Shown here piece after piece: positions 31,738-37,478 of a stretch of 37,478 nucleotides of DNA. The first letter of the stretch is position 1. Every line of letters starts with the position of its first letter. Source of the DNA: Chitinophagaceae bacterium (GTDB lineage: Bacteria; Bacteroidota; Bacteroidia; Chitinophagales; Chitinophagaceae); assembly GCA_008080615.1 (NCBI GenBank), contig VIKJ01000016.1, positions 1 to 37,478 on the forward strand. Reading direction: 5' to 3'. The notes under the pieces are model-generated. The model did not search any database, was not told the origin of the DNA, and worked only from the letters and a program-made list of their open reading frames with translations. The position numbers were made by a program, and so were the translations under genes.

Positions 31738-33606
31738 TTAATCAGGAATAACTAATTTGTTATTACTCCTGTTCACATCCGCCAACCGCAGACTGGGATC
31801 AATTTCAATAGACCTGATGAGGCCTATGTTTCTGCTTATTGCGAATGTATAGTCGGGATGCGTCCATCTCCATTCGGGATGTACTGTTCGGGGAACTTTA
31901 CTCTCGGCGGGTTTTTCTCCATACATCAGGTTCAAAGGAATATAATGCAGTTCCTGCGCGCCATCTTTATAAGTGATTAATATATCAACAGGCATGGGCA
32001 TTTTGCCTGCACGTTTCACCGTAATAAAACCTTTACCATCCTTCACATTGATATCACCAACAGCATAATCAATCGTTTTGGTAGTATTGATCCAGTATTC
32101 TTTATACCAGTCCAGTTCCATATTACTCAGCTTTTCCGCCACACGGATAAAATCATTTGGATTCGGATGTTTGAAACGCCACTGGTTATAATAAGCGAGC
32201 ATTATTTTATCGCGCATACTATCTCCCACAATATATCCTAACTGCGAAATAAATACGGACCCTTTACTATAGGCTGCATTGCCATAAGCGTAGTTGGTGT
32301 TATAATGATCTGAGTGTGTACCGGCGGGTTCTTCCAACCCGGATTTAACCAGGTTATAATACCCGCTGTAAGACCCGTCAAACCAAAAGCCCGGTGCATT
32401 GCGTAAAGTGGCTATCACGCGGGTACCGGCATAATCCGTAAACCCTTCATCCATCCATGGATACAAAGATTCATTGGTACCCAACATCATCTGGTACCAG
32501 CTATGCATCCATTCATGAATGGCCGTTCCGATACTCGCTGATTTTAATAGAGTGGCCATAGGATATTCCATACCACCATCGCCCCCCTGCACGAATGTGT
32601 AAGTCTTATAAGGATATGCTCCAAATGTTTTCGCGATAATGGGATAGGCCAAAGCCGCGGTATCAGCCATTGCCTGCCACCTGTTTTCCAAAGAATCTAC
32701 CGCTTTATATACTACACGAATTAACGGACCATCCTTCAGCGTGCGGGTGATCATTTTATAACCAGGATCAGCGGCCCACATAAAATCGTGTACGTTATTC
32801 GCCTGCCATTTCCATACATTCATAGTACCGGAAGAAGCTTTTATTTTTACACCGGGCGTTTCATATCCAAAACCCAGTTCATTAGCGTTCTGTAAATCGC
32901 CACCTGCCGTAACCATATAATTTTTATCAATCGTAATGTTTACATCATAATCACCCCAAACGCCGTAGAACTCCCTTGCTATATACGGATTGGCATTCCA
33001 TCCCTGGTAATCATATTCCACTAATTTGGGATACCATTGACTCATGCTGTAACGGATGCCTTCTTTATTATCTCTGCCGCTTCTTCTTACCTGTAAAGGA
33101 ACCTGTGCCTCAAACACCAGTTCCATCTGTACTTTAGACTTAGGCAGGATAGGCTTACTGAGCAATACTTCCAATATGGTTTCATGTTCCTTAACCATTT
33201 GTTCCGCGCCGTTGATACGAATACTTTTCACCTGCTGGTAACCAATTTCTCCGGGCGTTAATTTACCGATACGGTCTTTCACACGGCTATCCCAATCCAA
33301 TCCATCCCATTCTTTGCGAGGCTCAGCAATTCTTGTCTTACCCAATTCCAGGCTTCTCATATCCATACTACTACCGGGCTGAAACGCATTCCAGTATAAA
33401 TGAAAATATACTTTGGATAAAGTATCGGGAGAGTTATTCGTGTATTCCAGTTTCTCTGTTCCGGTAAAACGATTGGTAAGCACATCCATCGTTACATTGA
33501 TATTGTATTTAACACGTTGTTGCCAGCGGTCGGGCTGGGAGAAAGCAAGTGTTAGTTGACAGATGACGGATGACAGAATAAGAAATACTGATAAATATTT
33601 TTTCAT
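31738..33606 (-). CDS. Secreted M1-family metallopeptidase, full length (segment B copy)
   Basis: 622 residues with a signal peptide (about 1-23, ending AFSQ). The zinc-binding HEWMH and the glutamate 18 residues on (MDEGFTDY) are present, as is GGMEYP upstream. The protein matches the segment A peptidase to the shared VHPEW, then continues about 40 residues (RWTHPDYTFAISRNIGLIRS...NKLVIPD) that segment A lacks. This long form is probably ancestral. Likely an exported aminopeptidase for peptide use or envelope protein turnover. It lies upstream of the DUF6252-like gene and downstream of rsmI on the same strand. Confidence 0.9.
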   Translation of the reverse strand: MKKYLSVFLILSSVICQLTLAFSQPDRWQQRVKYNINVTMDVLTNRFTGTEKLEYTNNSPDTLSKVYFHLYWNAFQPGSSMDMRSLELGKTRIAEPRKEWDGLDWDSRVKDRIGKLTPGEIGYQQVKSIRINGAEQMVKEHETILEVLLSKPILPKSKVQMELVFEAQVPLQVRRSGRDNKEGIRYSMSQWYPKLVEYDYQGWNANPYIAREFYGVWGDYDVNITIDKNYMVTAGGDLQNANELGFGYETPGVKIKASSGTMNVWKWQANNVHDFMWAADPGYKMITRTLKDGPLIRVVYKAVDSLENRWQAMADTAALAYPIIAKTFGAYPYKTYTFVQGGDGGMEYPMATLLKSASIGTAIHEWMHSWYQMMLGTNESLYPWMDEGFTDYAGTRVIATLRNAPGFWFDGSYSGYYNLVKSGLEEPAGTHSDHYNTNYAYGNAAYSKGSVFISQLGYIVGDSMRDKIMLAYYNQWRFKHPNPNDFIRVAEKLSNMELDWYKEYWINTTKTIDYAVGDINVKDGKGFITVKRAGKMPMPVDILITYKDGAQELHYIPLNLMYGEKPAESKVPRTVHPEWRWTHPDYTFAISRNIGLIRSIEIDPSLRLADVNRSNNKLVIPD

Positions 33607-33694
33607 AATTATAGAATTATTATCACCTACATTTTCTAAAAATCACCTTTACACTTGCTTCAACATTAAAACTCCCGTATTCAATATTCGATAT

Positions 33695-34363
33695 TCACTC
33701 GGCTTTCCCCGCAACCACAATCACTATTTCTCCTTTTACGGTTTTGGCTTTAAAATGGTCGCATACTTCCCGCAGACTGCCGCGTTTATTTTCTTCGAAT
33801 AGTTTGGTTAATTCACGACTAACGGAACAGGCTCTGCCGGCCCCGAAATACACAACAAATTCTTCGAGGGTTTTTACCAAACGCATGGGACTTTCATAAA
33901 AGACCATGGTTCTTTCTTCGCCGGCCAGTTGTTTCATCATTGTCTGGCGGCCTTTTTTTAATGGCAGAAAACCTTCAAACACAAAACGGTTGGCGGGTAT
34001 GCCACTGTTTACCAGCGCGGGTACAAAAGCGGTAGCGCCGGGCAGGCATTCTACTTTTACATTATGCTTAATGCATTCCCTAACCAATAAAAAAGCGGGG
34101 TCTGAAATGCCCGGCGTACCCGCGTCTGTAATCAATGCCATTGTTTTTCCGGCCACTAACTGTTCCACAATATGCGGCACAATTTTGTGTTCATTATGCT
34201 GATGATAGGGAGAAACCGGTTTCTGAATATTATAATGATTGAGTAGTTTGGAAGAAGTACGGGTATCCTCACACAAGATCACATCCACCTGCTGCAACAG
34301 TTCAAGAGAACGTAGCGTGATATCCTTTAGGTTACCGAGGGGGGTGGGGATTAAGTAAAGCAA
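33695..34363 (-). CDS. rsmI: 16S rRNA (cytidine(1402)-2'-O)-methyltransferase (segment B copy)
   Basis: 222 residues with LYLIPTPLGNLKDITLRS, LCEDTRTSSKLL, LITDAGTPGISDPAF, ECLPGATAFVPALVNSG and FEGFLPLKKGRQ, as in segment A. The start codon is TTG, and it follows the purS stop with no gap (TAA then TTG), so translation is probably coupled by re-initiation. That both diverged copies keep TTG at this residue argues that it is the true start. The 88-nt gap to the M1 peptidase gene contains no gene. Confidence 0.93.
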   Translation of the reverse strand: MLYLIPTPLGNLKDITLRSLELLQQVDVILCEDTRTSSKLLNHYNIQKPVSPYHQHNEHKIVPHIVEQLVAGKTMALITDAGTPGISDPAFLLVRECIKHNVKVECLPGATAFVPALVNSGIPANRFVFEGFLPLKKGRQTMMKQLAGEERTMVFYESPMRLVKTLEEFVVYFGAGRACSVSRELTKLFEENKRGSLREVCDHFKAKTVKGEIVIVVAGKAE

Positions 34364-34612
34364 TTAATTGATCATTTCAATTTCATAAAATTCCATTACC
34401 GGATTGGCTAATAGTTTCTTACTGGCTTCTTCCGCTATTTGTTTGGCCAGGCCTTCACTCCCGGCTTCTATTTGTAAGGTAATATGTTTACCTACCCGCA
34501 CATCTGATACTGTAGTTAATCCGAGGTTTTGTAAACCACCCAGCACGGCTTTCCCTTGTGGATCCAATAAATCTTTTAAGGGCATTACTTTGATCTGAAC
34601 ATTATAGGTCAT
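34364..34612 (-). CDS. purS: Phosphoribosylformylglycinamidine synthase subunit PurS (segment B copy)
   Basis: 82 residues, TYNVQIKVMPLKDLLDPQGKAV, then VRVGKHITLQIEAG and a C-terminal helix. A longer reading from 34681 enters pssA and is rejected: the ATG at 34612 corresponds to the segment A start and forms an ATGA overlap with the pssA stop. The stop codon abuts the rsmI TTG. The tight pssA-purS-rsmI packing strongly suggests one mRNA. The role is formation of the PurLQS complex in purine synthesis; partners are not in the window. Confidence 0.92.
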   Translation of the reverse strand: MTYNVQIKVMPLKDLLDPQGKAVLGGLQNLGLTTVSDVRVGKHITLQIEAGSEGLAKQIAEEASKKLLANPVMEFYEIEMIN

Positions 34613-35373
34613 GATTCTTGTTGTTTGAATGACAAAGATAGAATTACGTAAGCAATAAATGTGAGGGGAACTGCCAGCCATCCAAAACTCAGCGCGCCGG
34701 CCAGCGCGATAAGGGCCATGATTAAAAAAGGAAGCATTTTTTTAATGGTAACCCCGTCAAACTTCAAAGCCAGCATGGGCAGGCGGGATACCATCAGGTA
34801 ACTAACCAGCAGAATGGCTCCATACCAAAACCATTTATTCAATAAAATTCTAATGATGGTATCGTTATTGGAATACCAATACACCAGCGGAAAAGAGGCG
34901 AATAATAGCCCTACTGCCGGAATAGGCACCCCTTTAAAACCTTTGCTTTGAGAACTATCCAGATTAAATCTTGCCAGGCGATAGGCCCCGGCGCAGGGCA
35001 AAATAAAAGCGGGTAATAACCAGGCCATCGAAATATCGAGTCCATCTGGTTGCTGGGCAAAACTCAAACGCAGAAATTGATAAGCAATCAAACCAGGAGC
35101 CACCCCAAAGCTTACAGCATCAGCTAAGGAGTCTAATTGCTTACCCAATTCAGAAGACATTTTTAAAAGACGGGCCACAAATCCGTCCAGAAAATCAACC
35201 AATGCCGACAGGCCAATGAATACACTGGCCATATAAATACTTTCGGGTATTACTACCAGGTTCTCTACATTGGAATCAACAGAAAGGGTTAAGCCCGTCT
35301 GCATGATACTTACAATAGCCAGGCAGCCGAAGAAAAGATTGAGCAAAGTAAAAATATTAGGTATCTGTTTCAT
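34609..35373 (-). CDS. pssA: CDP-diacylglycerol--serine O-phosphatidyltransferase (segment B copy)
   Basis: 254 residues with the CDP-alcohol phosphatidyltransferase signature: DGFVAR, then G eight residues later, and the two spaced aspartates in LGKQLDSLADAVSFG. Several membrane helices flank the motif and fill the C-terminal half (ILLVSYLMVSRLPMLAL, LIMALIALAGALSFGWLA). Makes phosphatidylserine for phosphatidylethanolamine. It follows pepP after 7 nt and overlaps purS by four bases, so it belongs to the same operon as in segment A. Confidence 0.93.
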   Translation of the reverse strand: MKQIPNIFTLLNLFFGCLAIVSIMQTGLTLSVDSNVENLVVIPESIYMASVFIGLSALVDFLDGFVARLLKMSSELGKQLDSLADAVSFGVAPGLIAYQFLRLSFAQQPDGLDISMAWLLPAFILPCAGAYRLARFNLDSSQSKGFKGVPIPAVGLLFASFPLVYWYSNNDTIIRILLNKWFWYGAILLVSYLMVSRLPMLALKFDGVTIKKMLPFLIMALIALAGALSFGWLAVPLTFIAYVILSLSFKQQES

Positions 35374-35380
35374 TCGTTTA

Positions 35381-36673
35381 CTATTTCTTTTTCATCAAAG
35401 CTTCAATCTCTTCTACTGTAATCGGGATATTCTTCATTAAATCAATATTACCATTTTTAGTGAGCCAGAAATTATTTTCAATTCTGATACCCATTTTTTC
35501 TTCCTCAATATAGATGCCAGGTTCAATCGTAAAGAGCATGCCGGCTTTTACAGGTTCTGTCCTGGTTCCCAGGTCATGAACATCAATCCCTAAATGATGC
35601 GAGATGCCATGGTAGAGATATCTGCGGTAAGCACGGTTGTCTTTGTCTTCATTCTTAACGGCTTCTTTGGTTAGTAACCCGATTTTCATAAATTGTTTGG
35701 TAGCCGCCTCTCCCACTTTATCGGTATAATCTAAGATGGTGATGCCTGGTTTTAAAATTGATTTTGCATAGTTATGCAGATGTAAGCAGGCATTGTAAAC
35801 GATTTTTTGCCGGGGCGAAAATTTACCATTTACCGGAATAGTACGGGTAAGATCGGCGCAATAATTTCCATACTCTGCCCCAAAATCCATCAGTATCAAA
35901 TCACCCTCCTTACAATCCGCATTATTAGAAACATAGTGCAGGGTTCTGGCATTATCGCCACCGGCAATGATGCTTCCGTAGGCAGGACCGGTGGCTCGCT
36001 GACTTAAAAAACTATGCCAGATTTCGGCTTCTATTTCGCATTCGTTTACACCGGGTTTTATAAATTGTAATAATCTTCGAAAAGTTTTTTCTGTAATATC
36101 AATGGCTTGCTGAACTACTACTATTTCTTCTTTCGTTTTAATGCCGCGCAATTGTTTCATAATTTTCGCGGCACGCTGAAAAGAGTGTAGCGGGTAAGCC
36201 GCTTTCATCTCATCAACAAAACGGTATTCCCTGCCACGTACAGCAGAAGCTTTGCGATCGTTTTCATTTGTATCCAGGTAGATATGATCGGCCAGGTGTA
36301 CCCATGTTTGTAAAAGGGCATCCAGGGTATCTAACCAAACAATCGTTGCAATACCGGAAATACCGGTAGCTTCTTTTGCCCGCAGCCTTTTACCATCCCA
36401 TTTTTCTTTCAACTCATTGGGCCTGACCAAAACCAATACTTCGCGCATTCGCGGATCAGGATTGTCTGGGAATAAAATCACCAGCGAGTCTTCCTGTGTA
36501 ATGCCACTTAGCCAGAACAGGTCTGTGTTTTGTTTAAATGCATGTAAAGCATCGCCGTTAGCCGGCCATTCATCGTTGCTTACAAAAACAGCGATGCTGT
36601 TGGGTAACATCTCTTTGATAAACCGTTTTCTGTTATTGATAAATATCTCAGGATTCAGGGGCAAATATTTCAT
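35381..36673 (-). CDS. pepP: Xaa-Pro aminopeptidase (peptidase M24)
   Basis: 430 residues: an N-terminal AMP_N-type domain (about 1-150, FVSNDEWPANGDALHAFKQN, FWLSGI) and an M24 catalytic domain. Metal ligands are visible in order: two aspartates in MDFGAEYGNYCADLTRTIP, a histidine in HHLGIDVHDLG, a glutamate in TIEPGIYI and the last glutamate in GIRIENNF. It releases N-terminal residues preceding proline. The longer reading from 36739 starts with an unlikely hydrophobic run; MKYLPLNPE at 36673 is the better start. It is first in the pepP-pssA-purS-rsmI operon. The same gene's end opens the window at position 2. Confidence 0.93.
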   Translation of the reverse strand: MKYLPLNPEIFINNRKRFIKEMLPNSIAVFVSNDEWPANGDALHAFKQNTDLFWLSGITQEDSLVILFPDNPDPRMREVLVLVRPNELKEKWDGKRLRAKEATGISGIATIVWLDTLDALLQTWVHLADHIYLDTNENDRKASAVRGREYRFVDEMKAAYPLHSFQRAAKIMKQLRGIKTKEEIVVVQQAIDITEKTFRRLLQFIKPGVNECEIEAEIWHSFLSQRATGPAYGSIIAGGDNARTLHYVSNNADCKEGDLILMDFGAEYGNYCADLTRTIPVNGKFSPRQKIVYNACLHLHNYAKSILKPGITILDYTDKVGEAATKQFMKIGLLTKEAVKNEDKDNRAYRRYLYHGISHHLGIDVHDLGTRTEPVKAGMLFTIEPGIYIEEEKMGIRIENNFWLTKNGNIDLMKNIPITVEEIEALMKKK

Positions 36674-36800
36674 ACCAAATAATTGATGGTTTGCAAGATA
36701 AAAATTATGCGGCAGGAATAGACATAATAATATAGACACTAAGCCGGCGATGCCTTTTTTGTTAAAATTGATAAAAAATACCAGGTTTGGTAACTTAATA

Positions 36801-36835
36801 CGAATTCAATCGTATATTTAGTACGAAATAATTCG
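36801..36835. promoter_or_regulatory. 35-bp dyad operator candidate
   Basis: Nested symmetry: CGAATT (36801-36806) with AATTCG (36830-36835), and CGTA (36811-36814) with TACG (36822-36825), about a common centre at 36818. TATATTTA (36813-36820), a one-mismatch -7 element, lies across the centre. It is 25 nt before the coiled-coil gene and about 130 nt before divergent pepP. A BlaI-like or other dimeric repressor is possible; none is encoded in the window. Confidence 0.5.
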
Positions 36836-36860
36836 TTTATTATTCATCAAACAACTTATT

Positions 36861-37352
36861 ATGAACAGCATTCAGCTCAAATGGCCCGTTTTAACCGGTC
36901 TTGCCATTTTACTAATTACACTCTCTTCCTGGCAAACAGTGCCCTCAACGCAACCGGTAAAACCAATTCATTACCAGGAAGATACCAGCAGGCCGGACAA
37001 AAAAGACAGAAAAGAGTACCGAACCGAAGAACTTGAACGCGCTATGAAAGAAGTAGACAGGGCCATGATTGAGATGGACAGGAACCTGAAAATTGATTTC
37101 AGTAAAATGGATAAGGAACTGAAAGCCGCCATGGAAGAGATCAAAAAAATTAATTTTGAAAAAATTAGCCAGGAAGTAGCTGCTGAACTAAAAAAAATAG
37201 ATTGGTCAAAAACAAAGGCAGAAGTAGCAAAAGCGATACGGGAAGCAGAGATCCAGCTACGGAAAATAGATTTTAAAAAGATCCAAAAAGAGATTGAAAA
37301 AGAAAATCAGAAAATCAGAAAATCAGAATCTGACGGTGGGACATTTCACTGA
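36861..37352 (+). CDS. Exported coiled-coil protein with repeated IDF/INF motif
   Basis: 163 residues, not recognised as a named family. A hydrophobic segment (about 8-24) suggests a signal peptide or anchor, followed by a charged low-complexity linker (about 38-55) and a long, highly charged helix (about 55-155) rich in K and E. Four similar units begin with IDF, INF, IDW and IDF at residues 78, 97, 113 and 136, followed by K/E-rich helices. Similar repeats occur, to my knowledge, in tails of BlaR1-type M56 proteins of this group, so a regulatory or envelope-sensing role is possible but speculative. Its 3' end overlaps the convergent PorP/SprF-like gene by 30 nt. Confidence 0.6.
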   Translation: MNSIQLKWPVLTGLAILLITLSSWQTVPSTQPVKPIHYQEDTSRPDKKDRKEYRTEELERAMKEVDRAMIEMDRNLKIDFSKMDKELKAAMEEIKKINFEKISQEVAAELKKIDWSKTKAEVAKAIREAEIQLRKIDFKKIQKEIEKENQKIRKSESDGGTFH

Positions 37353-37478
37353 CCGTCCCGCGCTGGAAGGGAATATGCCGCTTTTTACGATTGAAATTTC
37401 ATAGGCGCCACGGGTGGCATTGAAGCTGCTGATGCTGGAAATAGTGGCATCATAATTCACAGTGAATTTCATATCGTT
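37323..37478 (-). CDS. Probable PorP/SprF-family type IX secretion protein, C-terminal fragment
   Basis: The last 51 codons of a gene that enters from the right edge. The visible part reads MKFTVNYDATISSISSF, then RGAYEISIVKSG and ends GRSVKCPTVRF before TGA. A final beta strand with a G-[AG]-[FY]-E-[IL]-S pattern and a Cys-Pro tail is typical of PorP/SprF outer-membrane proteins in Chitinophagaceae, which go with gliding and type IX secretion. The fragment is short, so another beta-barrel protein is possible. It overlaps the coiled-coil gene tail to tail by 30 nt. Confidence 0.5.
   Translation of the reverse strand, partial: NDMKFTVNYDATISSISSFNATRGAYEISIVKSGIFPSSAGRSVKCPTVRF

Noticed and set aside
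34613..34681. Longer PurS starting at 34681
   Set aside because: The extension is pssA sequence in another frame; the segment A orthologue and the ATGA overlap support 34612.

Overview
The window looks like AT-rich to moderate-GC Bacteroidota DNA, most likely family Chitinophagaceae. The evidence is TAnnTTTG-type promoter -7 elements, very few Shine-Dalgarno sequences, many small SPII lipoproteins, PKD-repeat lipoproteins, a DUF6252-like lipoprotein, a probable PorP/SprF C-terminus, and a pepP-pssA-purS-rsmI-peptidase-rsmG-glycosyltransferase-tgt-lptF/G-gltA gene order. No phage, insertion sequence, CRISPR array or rRNA was seen.

Layout. Segment A (1 to about 24.8 kb) is AT-rich. It opens inside pepP and runs pssA, purS, rsmI, M1 peptidase, rsmG(-), glycosyltransferase(-), tgt, lptF/G and a eukaryote-type citrate synthase (to 9.23 kb). 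An accessory part follows (9.3-24.8 kb): two tandem PKD lipoproteins; a cysteine-bearing Crp/Fnr regulator; a divergent TolC / membrane-fusion / RND efflux operon with a small PII-like protein and a DUF2892 protein; an M19 dipeptidase; a lipoprotein beta-carbonic anhydrase; a cluster of two small membrane proteins and thioredoxin; an ICMT-like methyltransferase; a YHS lipoprotein; a metallo-beta-lactamase/rhodanese pair of the persulfide dioxygenase type; a GIY-YIG nuclease-methyltransferase fusion; and tRNA-Ala(GGC).

Segment B (about 24.9 kb to the end) has visibly higher GC and different codon use. It carries the same ten housekeeping genes as segment A, in the same order but inverted, as clearly diverged orthologues: gltA, lptF/G, tgt, GT, rsmG, M1, rsmI, purS, pssA, pepP. 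A DUF6252-like lipoprotein sits between rsmG and the peptidase. A coiled-coil protein and the end of a probable PorP/SprF gene follow pepP.

The simplest reading is that two related genomes are joined near the tRNA-Ala (a chimeric contig). A true inverted duplication of single-copy housekeeping genes with different base composition is much less likely. The two copies still help annotation, because they independently confirm start codons, a TTG start in rsmI, a 31-nt GT/rsmG overlap and promoters almost touching start codons.

Several genes are broken. Segment A has two internal deletions with frame changes in the RND gene, one between the MBL and rhodanese halves, a frameshift in a PKD lipoprotein and a shortened M1 C-terminus. 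Segment B has a 19-bp tandem duplication in gltA and a G-run frameshift in the DUF6252-like gene.

The most biologically interesting unit is the segment A accessory region. A cysteine-containing Crp/Fnr protein, thioredoxin, persulfide dioxygenase/rhodanese modules, small Cys-rich membrane proteins and an RND pump lie together. Two intergenic sites share a GTWAC-N4-GTTAC dyad. I read this as a candidate thiol/reactive-sulfur response regulon; that function is inferred.
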